A DNA stretch of 64,000 nucleotides, taken from the NCBI GenBank assembly GCA_037176725.1, contig JAZBRS010000054.1, positions 17,502,001-17,566,000 on the forward strand. The letters run 5' to 3'. Shown here piece by piece: positions 49,645-62,081 of the stretch. Source of the DNA: Posidonia oceanica. Lineage: Eukaryota; Streptophyta; Magnoliopsida; Alismatales; Posidoniaceae. The position numbers and the translations under genes were made by a program. The notes beneath the pieces were generated by a model. It did not search any database and had not been told where the DNA came from. It saw only the letters and a program-made list of their open reading frames with translations. Each line of letters opens with the position of its first letter. Position 1 is the stretch's first letter.

Positions 49645-52505
49645 CTCTCTCTCCCCCTCACCCCCTCTCCCTCACGTGCCCTCCCCCTCCCTTCTCTTTT
49701 CCCCCCTCCCTCTCACTTGTGTGCCATCCCTCCCCCTCACACGTGCCTTCTCTCCCCCACCCCTCGTGCTCGCTCCCCTTCCTCCTGCTCTCCTCTCCTC
49801 GCGCCCGTGCCCTAGCCGGACGGCGCAGCCCTCTCCTCCCCCTCTCTCCATCTCCATCTCCTCCTCCCTCCCCCTCTCTCCATCTCCATTTCCTCCTCCC
49901 TCCACTCTCTCCTCCTCCATTTTTCCCTCCCCTCCTTCCTCTTCCTCTTCCTCCTTGGTTGTTGGCGGCTGTTGGTGGTGGCCAGCGTGCGGTGGCGGCC
50001 GGCGGCAGTGTGGCGAGCTTCGGTCGTCGTCCCGATGGAGCGGCGAGCTCAAAAGCGGTGCGTGGAGCTCAGAGTGCGTGTGGATCGCCGGAGGACGGAG
50101 GTTGTCCCTCTGTCCCAAGGTATACGCCTCGCCCTAGGAGCTCTAAATATTTAGAAATTGATATGCATGTGTCCCTTGCCATGTTTTAAATGTTATGGAA
50201 GTGTTTGGCAATTTTTAGGGATTTATATGCTTTTTAGTCGGATTTATCGGCTTGAGTTGGTTTATAGCTTAAATGTGGATTTTTGGTGATTTCTTGAGTT
50301 GTGGGCTCAAGAATGGCTTGATTATGATTTAATTATGTGCATTGCCATGTTTATATGCTATGGTAGAGGTTTGGTGATTTTTAGAGATTTTATGTTGTTT
50401 TGGCCGAATATATGGTCCAAGTGGCTTAAATGCCTAATATTGTGGTTTTCCAGTGAATTCCGGTGTTTTGGGCTTCAGATGGAGGCGATTGTGATATGAT
50501 TGTGTTGCTCGAGCTGAGACGCTCGTTTGCATATGTTGCATGCCTGATTCGGCATGCATTTGATAGTGTTTTGAGTTTTTATAGAAAATGGCTTGAATAT
50601 TGGATTTCTGGTCTTTTTGTGAGTTGCATGCCTCAGAATGTCATATTGAGTATATGGTTGCATTCCTTGTTTAATTCTGGAGATTTTGGTATATGGCATG
50701 CTAGATTTAGAGTTTTATTCAGGTGTTTTTGGGTTTTAAGTCAGTTTTCTAAGTTGACTGCCCTATTCTGGTTCGGTACGACCTTTTTTGGTCGGTATAC
50801 CAATTTCTGGGAAAAATCGGGATACCGGTACATACCGGTGTCCCATTTTCCCGTTAGATTTAGGCCAGAATCTGAATTTGGTCAACCGATATCGATCGGT
50901 CTGCCGTTTTCAGTGTGGGATCGGTCCGATCGGTGGATTTAGTTCCACCGAAGCAGGGATTTTCGGTACGACTAGTGTGATATCGGTTTGCCGATCACTG
51001 TACAGACCGGTCGGCCGGTGGATTTAGTTCCACCGAATCAAGGATTTTCGGTCTACCGGTTGGAGTACCTGTCTGCCGATTTTGGTCTGGGATGCTCTCC
51101 CGGGCTTGTTTTCTAATGTGGTTTCCTCAGTTGGTTTTGGGGCTTATTGTGCTTTAGCCCATGAGTTGATAAATGTTTTCAAAGAGATTTTTGAGGAAAA
51201 ATATGGATGGTTTGCAAATGATTTTGCCGAGGTTTTCCGTGGCCCAAAACCTAGGAATTGTGTTGGCTGGAACCGGAGATGCGACGGCGTTCCTGGTGTG
51301 TCGCAAACTTCGCTTGGGTTGAGGTTTGGGGGTCGGGGTGCCGGTCGTACCTAGCGGTATCGTAACAGCGGACTCGGGGGGTATGATACTTTTACGTAGC
51401 TAGGCGTGATACCCTAGTTGTTACGTGCACCGGGACTCGCCTGGTTTTGGATGCTGGTTGAGCCTATGGGTTGGAGCCTCTAGTGGTTCGCAGCACTGGT
51501 GCTGGCTGAGCCTAGGGGTTGGAGCATCTAGTGGTTCGGAGCACTGAGTTGAGGTCGCCGTATATTAGGCGTGCCCTGTGGTTTATCTTGAGTGAGGACA
51601 ACTCACCTAATTGGGGTGAGTAGCTTTCCCAGGTGGGGATCGCTTTTGAGGCGTCTCTAGTGACGAGATGCCGGGATGGACACGCTCCTCCACAAGGCGG
51701 GTGTTCGTGGCAGTGCAGTGAACTGCAGGGGTGAGTCCCTGGCTACTGCTTGAGGCCAGGTCGGTTGCTTGGCACTAGGCAACACGATCAGTTGTGGTTT
51801 TGTGCCGGTGGGGTTGTGTTTTGGTTGTTGCTGGCTGTATTAGGTCTAGAGCTTTGCTGTGTTTGGGCCATATTAGGCCTGGTGCTTTCTGCCTATTTAC
51901 AGCGTGAGACTTTGCCTGAGTTTGGGTTTCGTGAGGCTTTGCTGTGTTTGGGCCGTATTGGGCCAGTTGTTTTTTCCGCCTGTGTATGGCGTGATATTGT
52001 GATTTGAGTTTTGGGCCAGATGTTTTCCCGCTTAGTTATGGCGTGCGGCTTTGGTTTTGAGTTGTGCTGAGGTTTTGGGCCAGTGGACCGTGGTTTGTGA
52101 AATATTTTTGTGAACGCCTGTATTCCTCGTTTTTAGCATGTTGGCTTTGGAAAGGGTGTTTTAATTGATTATATTGATTGTTGTGAATCCAGATTTTTGG
52201 GGTTTTATCGGTTGTGCCGTATTTGAGGTTTATGCCGGTTTCTCGCATAATTTTTGCGAGGTGTGTGTTGGGTTACAATTTCTAGTCACTTATGTGTGCT
52301 TTGTGTAGTTTTTAGTTGCAGGTGCAGATGATTAGCTGGTTCGGAGTTCTAGTGCATATAGTGGGAGTCACGTAGCTGTCTACTGTAGGTTCCTAGCATA
52401 GATATTTGTTGTTTAGCCCAGTAGTTTATTGTAATTGTTGTAATTAATTAAGTTTTAAATTTAGTAGGCTTTTGATTTTTGTGGGTAGCGACTCGGGTCG
52501 TTACA
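49398..52505 (+). mobile_element. Solo LTR of the large gypsy family (3.11 kb), no target duplication
   Basis: It starts TGTAACACCTAGG and ends GCGACTCGGGTCGTTACA, a well-preserved TG...CA LTR. Flanking bases are TATGT and GAATT, so no 5-bp duplication is seen. This fits recombination between LTRs of different insertions or later mutation. A CT-rich tract at 49.6-49.9 kb generates spurious Ser/Pro/Leu ORFs on both strands. Confidence 0.88.
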
Positions 52506-52858
52506 GAATTAAACATTGATAAAAAAAAACAAATTGTAATGAAATTCATAATCCATAAATAAAATAATAAAAATTATTAATCCAAGTTATAATTATAAAT
52601 TAAGTGATTAAACCTTAATAAAGGAAATTAAGTGGTGTATACGAAGGAAGGACAAGTCGGTGCATGTTTTCGGATTGGATTTTAACTCATTAAAGTTAGG
52701 ATTTAATCACGCATCTGACAATGATAGCATAATTATTCTTATGAGATTAGATGGTATAGTTGAACCTTTTGAATTCTCGATGATTTTCATGTAAGGAGAA
52801 TTACCCCTCACCTTCCCTGTCAGGTCTCATGCCCCCTCCCTTATCTTAAGGCTGCATG

Positions 52859-53195
52859 TAGAGGTGTAAAACGGGTCAGGTTGGGTCGGCCCGATCCGTA
52901 AAATCTATGGCCCAATTGGACCTGGATCCGGCCAGGTTGGGTTTTTAAACCTCCTGTCTTGGCATGCCCCAAGGCCCGCGGTAAGGGCGGGCTGTGGGCC
53001 GGCTGGGCATTGTTTTACTCTTCTTCTTTTTTAAATCCAAGCCGGCCCAGTCCAGTCCAACAATCGAGCCCAAATGGGCCTAGTCTATCGGGCTGGCCTG
53101 GCCCTCGGGCCTAGCATGGCCCGTAGTCCGATCCGGGCTTGGGCTAGCCAGGCCCGTCCGTCTCTTGGGCCAAACCGGCCCGATTTACACCTCTA
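52859..53195. mobile_element. hAT-type MITE, 337 bp
   Basis: Ends are TAGAGGTGTAAA and TTTACACCTCTA. The flanking 8 bp are GCTGCATG and GCTGCATA (7 of 8). The interior is G+C-rich with repeated GGGCC/GGCCC words and no coding capacity. Confidence 0.85.
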
Positions 53196-53312
53196 GCTGC
53201 ATAGACGTGACTACTGCAGTCTGATTGTAGCCGATCACACCCCATTTACGAAATATTACCAGTTTTAGATGGTCTACCTATAAAAACTCCACATATATTC
53301 ACATGTTAAGCC

Positions 53313-53922
53313 TAGGGGTGGGCATGGTTCGGTTTGATTTGGTTTGAAGCAAAACCATATGGTTTGGTTTGAACAAATTTCAAAGCAAACCGAACCATTT
53401 TACATATTGAAATCAAACCAAACCACTCAAAATCGGTTCGGTTTGTGGTTTAACAATTTAATAAAACATATAGAAAAAATAAAATGTTGATAGTAAAAAA
53501 TAAAAGAATATAATCAGATATAAGATAGAAAAAAATTAAACAGTATATTAAATTATTAACCACAAGTCACAACCACAACAAGTCATCCACGATTAAACAT
53601 AATTTAGTAAAAGAATAACATTATCTAAATAACATTGTTTGTTCGTCATTGTTACAGCCTTACAGGTTACTCTTCACTTGGTTTATATTCTTTTAAATAT
53701 TTAATATACATATAACATATTGACATATATAATCTATATTGGATGTGGTTCGATTTGGTTCGGTTAAACCGCTATTGAAACCACAAATCAAACTATATGG
53801 TTCGGTTTGGAGATATTTCAAGCCAAACCAAACCATTGAATTTGAAAAATCGAACTGAACCACTAAAAATGGTTCGATTCTATTCGGTTAACCGGTTTGG
53901 ACGGTTTGGGTGCCCACCCCTA
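53313..53922. mobile_element. hAT-type MITE, 610 bp
   Basis: Ends are TAGGGGTGGGCA and TGCCCACCCCTA, with a perfect 8-bp duplication GTTAAGCC (53,305-53,312 and 53,923-53,930). Subterminal GGTTCGGTTTG-like repeats occur in both orientations, which may let the whole element fold. No coding capacity. Confidence 0.92.
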
Positions 53923-53997
53923 GTTAAGCCTGGGTTGAATTCATTTACATCTTAATCTGTGTAGATCGATCAAATCCAAACCCAATACATTTATTAA

Positions 53998-54498
53998 CAG
54001 TGGCGAAGTCAGGAATTTTACATTGTGGGGACTATAGAAAATAGATTGTCAAAGTAGATGCAATGTCAACGGAGAAGTTGGTGGTTTGGAGAGAGACGGA
54101 GAGTTGCAAGACATTTGGAATCTTGAAGAATAGTCGGAGCCCCTGGTGTTGAGGTATTGAGGCAAAAGTTACCATCCCAGGACCTAGAGAGGGCGAATTG
54201 GTCGTTGGACAAGAGGACCATGTCTTGGGCGAAGTGGGAGTGGCCAGTGAGATGGTAGCGGGGAACACCGTAGGTGGCAGCAGTGGGAAACGTCGTAGGT
54301 TGGAAAGAGTCGGAGAGAAAAGAGAGAGTTTGCTGAGCTACCAATTCTTTCATCTCATTTAGGTATTTTCAACGGGATTTTCAACTAGAGTTTGGATTTT
54401 TACTTTTCACTAGGGACTATTTGCAAAAAAAAAAAAACATAATATAACATTTTTTTTAAGTTTAGTGGGGGCAAAGCCTCCATCCAAATCCGCCCCTG
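53998..54498. mobile_element. TIR-like element carrying a RACK1-like fragment
   Basis: The left end is CAGTGGCGAAGTCAGGA. The right end, reverse complemented, is CAGGGGCGGATTTGGA. Subterminal GTGGGGAC and GTGGGGGCA also face each other. ATTAA flanks both sides, but superfamily-typical 8- or 9-bp duplications were not evident. The interior contains a captured WD40 fragment on -. Confidence 0.5.
54066..54353 (-). pseudogene. Captured WD40 fragment, RACK1-like
   Basis: From about 54,272 toward lower coordinates the frame reads [20 protein letters not shown], then [15 protein letters not shown]. This is the second-blade region of plant RACK1 (the ribosome-associated G-beta-like scaffold): a YGVP.R.LTGHSHFV.DVVLS-type blade leading into FALSGSWDG. 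The codons before it ([20 protein letters not shown]) and after it (from [10 protein letters not shown]) do not continue the propeller. Only one blade is kept and it carries substitutions, so this is a dead fragment mobilised within the TIR-like element. Confidence 0.6.
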
Positions 54499-54503
54499 AT
54501 TAA

Positions 54504-55803
54504 TAGATGTGACGAAAATCTCAACCCAAACGTGAGTCATTCTCATACGTGTTGATCCACCAACCTGTGTAAGATAATCAATGTTTAAATAAGTTGTTTG
54601 TAAACAAGTTGGGCATTTTTTTTAATATTTTTTCTTTTTTTTTTCTTTTAAGCCTCATTTGTAACTAACATTAGGTAAAAAGTACTTTTCATAAAAAAAA
54701 TCAACTTCAAAAATCAACTTCTTTTCAAGAACTATATATTGCAATTTTTTTGTCAATAGGTTTTTTAGTTAAAAACTAAAGAAAAGTTTGACCACAACTT
54801 TTCAAGAAATTTTAGCTTTTTACACTCTTACTTTTGTAATTTTTAGAATTATAATGTTTATCTTACTATAAAAATTATAAGGTAAAAGAATATAAAAGAA
54901 TTTTGTTTGTACCCAATTTTACAAAAAAAAAGAAAAAATACAATACTAAGCATGTACCATGTCAGATACGTGTTTAAGATGCTCAATCCATACCCGGCGT
55001 ATTAAACAGGTTAGACAAGTTGAGTCATTTATGACTTGTATCCATTTAATGTCAACTCAAATCCAAATTTCCCACGTGTCGTATCCTTGTTGGGTTCACG
55101 TCACGTGGTTAGAATTGCCTAGCTCTAATGAAACCATTAGTTAGAAGAAATAGGTCACAGATCCAAAATAGATTTAATTAAATCCAAGTGTCTCATGCAT
55201 GCATGGCTCATCAATAAGTTCACTTTTATATCATGAATCAACTTGCCTTCCTCTTTTAGCTCCATAACTGCAGATAGAAGTGTGGAATTAGGGTTTCTTT
55301 GTAGCTCTTGTGATGTTGCTTCTACAGAACTTGAGTATTTGCTTTGTTGGTCCATTCAACAACTAGCAAAGCATCATCATCACTCTCTTTCAGGACTTAC
55401 TGATCTTGATCGGCAGTAGTAACTTTGTTGCAGCAGCTTCATCATCCCAAGTAACTTTCAGGAGCAAATAATGGGTTAGGTAGGCTAGTCGAGTCTGTTT
55501 GGGTTTGAAGTCAGCAGCACTCCAAACGTAGACGAAACTACAAATTCGTTGGTGAAAGACACAAACCATTGATCAAGAACCCAGACACAACAACAACAAC
55601 ACTTGATCACAAACACAGGTCAAAAGCAAAAACTATCCTCAACAAGATCTGGAAACTGGAGAAAAAACAACCATTTGATGCAACACATCATCGATATAAG
55701 CTTTGGAACCACCGATCAAGATTTGAAACCATTGATTAAAGCTTAAAACCATCCATAGAAGACCAGAACAAGAGAGAAAAAGGTAGAAAAACATGAATGA
55801 AAC
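54504..55803. other. Intergenic sequence, no supported gene
   Basis: AT-rich with A/T runs. A 66-codon ORF on - (55,155-55,355, MDQQSKYSSSVEATSQELQ) looks protein-like in composition but has no recognised family and no supporting context. Confidence 0.35.
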
Positions 55804-57777
55804 TGTAACATTCGGAGTTTTTCTTTTCTTTGTTGGTGTTTCCGTGTATTTTTTTTTTTTTTTTGACGCATTTTGGTCACCTTGGGATTGATGCGTTGCG
55901 GCCTTGAGGGGTTTTCGAGGTTGATTTATAGGTCTTAGAGCTCCCATGATATACGTGGAAAAATAAATGCAATTGGATTGAGGACCTTTTGAATGTATAT
56001 ACAAGCTTGTCTTTGGTTGCTTGTGTTCTTGGTTCTTTATGATAATAATCTTTGGAGGCAAGTAAGTTTTTGTGATCAATTGAACGTGGGTGATGTCAAA
56101 TTTTAATATACCGCAAGTGCACGGTGTACTATGTAGTACGTACATAAGTACTGGTCGATTCCACAGAGAATAGAGTAATATAGCAAAGATTAATTGACAG
56201 TTAATAAAGGATGAAGAAGATGGATTAAAGATATCAGATTGGAGTGATTATTAAAGAGTTGATTGATTTTAAACACTTAAATAAATTTCAAAAGAAAAGA
56301 GAACTAGGTTTTTCGAATCCATTCATGTAAGTACAAGATACATGATTAAATCCACTTTCTATCTCTCTTATTGATCTAAATAATTTAACTCAATGGCTTT
56401 TATCCTAACAAGTATAATCTATATGCAATACACCATAGAATATCAAGTACTAAATAAAAACATACAAATTAAACTAAATCAAATGATATACATTACATCT
56501 AAGATTATACACATGATCTCCAATTATCCTTCCCTAAGCATAGACTAAAAAGATGTAATCAATATTAGTCTATCAAACTTTATCAATATAACAGAAATTC
56601 ATGCAATATACATCTAACCTAAGTAATCATGACATTAAAACATGAGAAGACAAAGAGAGATTTAATCACAACATCTGAAATTTACACAAACTTCATATAA
56701 ACCCTAGATTTAGAAATTAGTTGCACATGGAGATCACAGAAAATAAAGACTTAAATATAGAAATTGGAATAAAAGACATAATTGAAGAGAAAATGACATT
56801 TTATCGATAGAATCTGAAATTACAACAAGGAGAATACTTGAAGCTCTCCAAAATAAGAGAGGAAAAGTCTAAGCCTAAAGAGTGGAAGATTCTCCATAGA
56901 TCTACAACAATGGTTTATTTATAGATTTACAAGCACATCTCTCACATCGAAAACAAATCTGATTCAAAACTTTAAATTTTAAATTCAAATATTAGATATT
57001 TACGACTGAACGACAAAACTTCGAAAGATTGAGTAAAAAAAAAGATTTTCAGGTGCTTGGGAGGCACCACCTGTGCATTTGAGCGCTTGAGAGGTGCTCA
57101 AATAATCTAGAATTTAGTCTGGTTTGTTTCGTCGGTTTAGCTGATATTTTTATAACTCTTTAAGCTTATGAAAATTTGGATTTGAATATTCGATGTGGTT
57201 CCAAATTCTTTGTGCAAAAGTATTTTCTTTTCTGATTTAAATATAATATGAATTTGAATTCAGATTTGGATTCTTTGCACATTTATTCTTTTCTCTTTTT
57301 TTTCTAAATTCTTTCTGAGGTCCCAGGTTTCTACAAAATTTACACAAAATACCTCGAATAGTATTATTTATATACAAAATAGATAAATATGAGACATGAA
57401 ATATGTAATAATAATATACTTATCAGTGGGTGATCAATGGTCATGTCAATAATGTTTCTTAGTGGATTTCCGACAATTATGCTTGAAACTCCACATGTGG
57501 AGGTGTGAGTTCTCTTGTTGCTTAACAGTTGGAAGAGGTGGTTGTGCATGTCTTGGAGGGAAAACAAGCGTGGCATGGGTGTGTGTCATCAATTTACCAC
57601 TTGGATCTCTATTCGTGGCTGAGGGGAGTCTATTTAAGCCAAAGCACTCCTTAGGGATCTTCACCAAGCAACAGAGAGAGGGCAACGAGTGAGAGAGAAG
57701 AGAAAGAGAGGAAGAAGAGGTGAAATAGGGGAAGGGAAATCGACGGAGAAGAAGATGGGTTGTGGACTTGCATGCGC
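55804..57777 (+). repeat. LTR of a second gypsy family, copy 1 (interrupted)
   Basis: It begins TGTAACATTCGGAG and matches the LTR starting at 62,082 over about 640 bp once the 1.34-kb insertion at 56,091-57,425 is removed. Shared words include TTTTGGTCACCTT, ACAAGCTTGTCTTTGGTTGC and CTCCACATGTGGAG. Similarity fades after about 57,777 (CTTGCATGC). It may be the 5' LTR of the element whose pol relic lies at 61.1 kb, or a separate copy. Confidence 0.7.
56091..57425. mobile_element. Probable solo LTR, family A, 1.34 kb, perfect target duplication
   Basis: It begins TGATGTCAAATTTTAATATA and ends ATACTTATCA. It is flanked by a perfect GTGGG (56,086-56,090 and 57,426-57,430). The paralogous LTR at 62,342-62,360 has the uninterrupted site (AACATGGGTGATCAATGG), which confirms both ends exactly. 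It is homologous to 42,402-43,677. No protein is encoded. Confidence 0.92.
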
Positions 57778-58009
57778 ATCTTTTTGCATGTTTTCTATGT
57801 ATTTCTCTGATTTTCCTTATCTCCTAATTTAATAGATACAGTGGCAACTCTGATTTTGTCTTATCTTTCTTCTTCTTTTTTCTCTTTTTTCGGCGTTTCC
57901 GAGTAGAATTTCCTTCCTCAGATCTACCGCTAATAGTGACCTAATATCGGTCGGTACATGCGAGTTTTGGCATCGTACATGGACGCGCCGATTTTCAGAG
58001 TTACTGCAA

Positions 58010-59575
58010 GCACAAAGAGGTTTCTACAGATTTTTCAGATAATTTACGCCTTCTATCACTTAAAACTCTTTTACTTGCAGAAAATGCAGACTCCGACGTC
58101 ACAGTAGACGCCAGAATCGTTAATAAATCTTTAGTCATTCTAGAAACTATAGGAAACCTAACTGTAGTACTAGACCACTACTTTAATACATCTAAGTTAT
58201 TCATTTCAAGATCACTAAGAGCAAACTCACATTCTAAATAATTTTCTATTTCATTATTAGTTGTTGATTTTACGTATTTTTCTTTTTTCTTATTTAATCT
58301 ACTCCAAAATGAACTACTACTACTATTACTATGTGTTCCTACAAAACTAGATGTATGTGTACTAGAACTACTTTCACCATAATTTGTAACATATTCTTCA
58401 AATAATGCATATAAAGTTTCCTTAATTCTATTATTAAATTCATCTATTTTTTTATTTTTATTCATGTTACTAAAAATATCATCTATAAGTATCATACAAT
58501 TAACTAATCTATGCCTAGGATCCATGATTAATGCTAAGCATGCCTACATTGGAGGCTTATCCCAATAACTATTATATTTTTCTTCCATTACTTCAATAAT
58601 ATTTTCAAATTTTGTGAAAGCTCTATATTGTTGAAAAGTGTTTGTAATATTAAATAAATTAACTAAAACTAGAGAACTAGTAGGATAATATCGACCAGAT
58701 AATTGATTAGTTGCAATATAAAATGGTTCTAAAAATGTATGAATTATACTAGCATTATGCCAATCTTTATCCTTTAATAAATAATTAAATCTTGTATTAT
58801 AATATGTTGTAATTATGTTACTATAAGATAAACATGAAGTTAACATATCATATATTGAATTCCATGTATGTTAAACATCTAATTTAAATTTTTTAGGTTT
58901 TAAACCTTATTCTACACATAAATATCTAAATTCTTGAAATCTTTTAGGTGATGTTTGAATAAATAAAATAGCTGCTCTTATATTTTCTATATAAGGTCTA
59001 ATGCAATTTATACATTCTTGTACAATTAAATTTAAAATATGAAAACAACACCTACAATGAAATAAATTATCATTTAATAGTGGTTTTAAATTTCTTTTCA
59101 ATATTTCTATTGGAACATTATTATTAGAAGCATTATCAAAAGATATGGTATTAATTTTATTATATATTTTAAATTCTTTAGTAATATCTTCTATAATATT
59201 TGCTATTGCTTTTCCAGTATGTGAATGATCAAAAAGTTAAAAGCAACTAATCTTTTTTGTAAATTCCATTATATGTCTATCTAATGTGTAGTTAAACATA
59301 AGTAAGGAAAATTATTAGAACTTGTCCAAATATCACTAGTTAATGATATTTTATATAATAAACTATAAAACATTCCAATTAAAATTCTTTATCTTTTTTA
59401 AATGTTTTATAAATTATATTTTTAGTAGTATTCCTAAAATGACCTTTAAATTATGTGTTAAAATAATTTTGTACACAATTTTCAAATCTTTTATTTTCAG
59501 AAAAACTAAATGGTTGTTCATATTGTATTATAAATTTTATTAGACCTTCTTTTGCTTTTTCTACACTGTATTTTC
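58010..59575 (-). pseudogene. hAT (Ac-like) transposase relic
   Basis: Read on -: QYEQPFSFSENKRFENCVQN near 59,500, CCFHILNLIVQECI (about 59,020), WNSIYDMLTSCLSY (about 58,855), FLEPFYIATNQLSGRYYPTS, IMDPRHRL (about 58,520), then the dimerisation region with LDVLK.WSS, FPIVSRMTKDLL and TVTSESAFSASKRVLSDRR (about 58,110-58,060). This order matches Ac/Tam3 hAT transposases, including the WNSTYDML-like and hATC motifs. The BED finger is not recognisable. Multiple stops and shifts are present (for example near 58,904, 58,542 and 58,165). No TIRs were found around it. Confidence 0.85.
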
Positions 59576-59689
59576 AATTTACTATTCCATTAGAACCTAT
59601 GTGCAATTTAAATCGTCTTATGCGTCCAATGTAGGATACAGATCTACCAACGTTCGACACCCTTGTATCAGAGAGCTGCACAAAAACAC

Positions 59690-60400
59690 ATCCAAATAAG
59701 CGTTTAAATGATTTTATTGATATTTTCACTTTGTTATTAGTGTTTTAAAACCTACGTGGCTCTCAGGGTGCCTAAGACTTAGGTATGACTTTCTTCAGAG
59801 TTATCTATAGATCCTCACAAAATGAGTAAATGATTCCACTTCTTGGGTACTGCTCCTACTTCAACTCCTGAGGATCTTTGAGGAGCCTCGAGCACACTTA
59901 GATCCCTACCTCGTAGAGGTAAAGTCCAATGTACCCAGGATTGATTGGGTCTCTCGTGTTTCAAGCACACAAACACAACAAAGCACAGAGTGTGGGAGGG
60001 AGAATGTAATTCTTAACTTGGGGTTCTAACTTACTTTCATAGGAATTAAGGGAGAGGAAAGTGACTCTTGTGAAAGCAAAATATTCAGCGTCTAATGTAA
60101 GACACATGAGATCTAGCGTCTTACACACCCATACTAGAAACTTGCCAAATTTGGGTGTCAAGTCAAATGTGGTCAAATGAGTCACTTAATAATTTAATAA
60201 AGACATCTAAATAAGGTAAGAAGACTTGTTTAAAATATTAAAAATTTATCTTTAGTCCAAAAAAGAAAGGTTTGGGCTGAGATGGAGGGAAAACAACAAC
60301 AGACTGTAAGATGCAATATTATTAGCGTCCAACGTTGGACATTGTTTGTCTTGCGTCTTATGGCCTGGATGAATATATGAGCACTAAGACAGTTCTTGGG
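59690..60400 (-). repeat. Degenerate LTR-like repeat, copy 2 (inverted)
   Basis: The reverse complement resembles 1-2,165. The best blocks are 59,760-59,930: GAAGAAAGTCATACCTAAG, GTGTGCTCGAGGCTC and TTTACCTCTACGAGGTAGG versus the same words at 1,966-2,105. Both copies are non-coding. Confidence 0.6.
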
Positions 60401-61139
60401 CTGAGCAAAAGGCCTTTAAAGTTGAATGCATCATGCTATGGTGTGATGAAACATAATAACAATAGGAGAGTGCCAAAACAGGATATTTACAAGTGGTAGT
60501 GGCTCTCACTCTCCTCTCCTCACTCAGGGAGCTCTCTCTCGCTCTTATGCTCAGGACTCAAGCCAGCAGGGAGAAGGAAAAGAAGAAGAGCAGAGGCAAG
60601 AAGAAGGAATTGGAATCAAAAAGTGAGAACCCCCGTAATGAGCGAAGGTAGGGGAGTTTTATAGAGTTCTTAAGTGTTTTTGAGTCAAAAGGTTTTTCAT
60701 GCAAGATAAAGGGCTTATATTGGTTTTAAAGGATTGGATTGGGTTTTGTATGCATAAAGGAGGTATGATGGTCCAAACACATCAAACAACAATCTCAGAT
60801 GAATAAGAGCCAATGATAGGCCTCGAAATTCATGCCAACAAGTGGTAAGACAAGTTTACCCCTTGCAGTAGAAACTAGGCCAAGGCACCGTGCAGGCAAA
60901 TCGCGCCTATGACCCACGTTGGGAACGCGCACCTGTGACGCATGCTTATGACCCACGCTAGTTCACTGCGCCTGATCCAGTATGAGGTTTGTTTCTATAG
61001 ATCTTTGGCTAGAGTATGATTGTTTGGACCAAGGGTTGACTTGGGTGATTAGGAGTGCATTCTGGATAAGTTTGTAGTGTGTGAGTGCCTTGTCGCAATT
61101 GAATCGGGTTCTTTCGGAGGAGTTCATCGACAAATGTCT
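60401..61139. other. Repeat-like sequence, no gene
   Basis: No coding signal was found. GCGCACCTGTGACGCATGC-like words near 60,930 resemble GCGCATGTGACTCGTGTGG near 63,790, so part of this may be LTR-derived. Confidence 0.3.
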
Positions 61140-62010
61140 GCAAAACCAGGATGTCTACACATGGTGTTTCTGTCTCCATTGTGTCCGATAGAGACACACG
61201 TTTCACCTCGAGATTTTGGAGATTGCTGTAGGAGGCTTTCGACACAGTGTTGAATTACAGCACAGCTTTTCATCCTCAATTTGAAGGTCAGTCAGAGCGG
61301 ACCATTCAGATCTTGGAGGATTCTATGGGTCTGCGCTTTGGACCTGAAGAGGAGTTGGAAGGATCACCTGTCTTTGATTGAGTTTGCCTATAATAACAAC
61401 TACCACTCTAGCATCAGGATGACTCCCTATAAGGCTCTGTATGGGAGATCGTGCAAGTCACCTTCTTGCTGGGGCGAGGTGGGAGAATGACAATTCATTG
61501 TTCCTGAGATTGTGTGACTGTATATGCGGACAAGGTAGATCTGATCCACAAGAGACCGGTGACTATATAGAGTTGACAGAAGAGTTACGCCAACAAGAGA
61601 CGGAGGCTGTTGGAATTCGAGGTGGGAGACTATGTGTTCTTGAAGATATCACCAGTCAAAGGCGTAGTAAGGTTTGGGAATCTAGGGAAGTTGAACCCTC
61701 GATATATAGGTCTATACCATATCATCAGGAGGATTGGTGACGTAGCTTACAGTGTTGAGTTATCTCTAGAGTTATCATTTGTGCACAATGTTTTCTATGT
61801 TTCCATGTTGCATAAGTGTTTGGTAGATGCCTCGCAGGTGATTCTAGTTCAACCAGACGAGCTGGAGGAGGACTTGACCTTCGTCAAGGATGTTGTTCAG
61901 ATCCTTGATAGGAAGGAGCAAGTGCTGGGGAATAAGGTGATCCCTCTTGTTTTTGTGCTGTGGTGACATTATAATGTTAAGGAGACCATATGGGAACGAG
62001 AGGAGGACAT
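61140..62010 (+). pseudogene. gypsy integrase C-terminal relic
   Basis: In shifting frames: [21 protein letters not shown] coding at about 61,160, SERTIQILEDSM (about 61,300), SWKDHLSLIEFAYNNNYHSS and TPYKALYGRSCKSP (61,350-61,470), then MEFEVGDYVFLKISPVKGVV, LNPRYIGLYHIIRRIGDVAY and VFYVSMLHKC (61,610-61,830). ILDRKEQVLGNKVIPLV and WEREEDIQA follow (about 61,900-62,020). This is the integrase core and C-terminal region of a Tekay/Del-like pol, keeping the tail that the 33-kb element has lost. Upstream RT and gag are absent. Confidence 0.88.
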
Positions 62011-62081
62011 CCAGGCCTAGTACCTTACCTTTTCGCTTCAGAGTAATTTCAAGGGCGAAATTCTTTTAAGGAGTGTATGCT

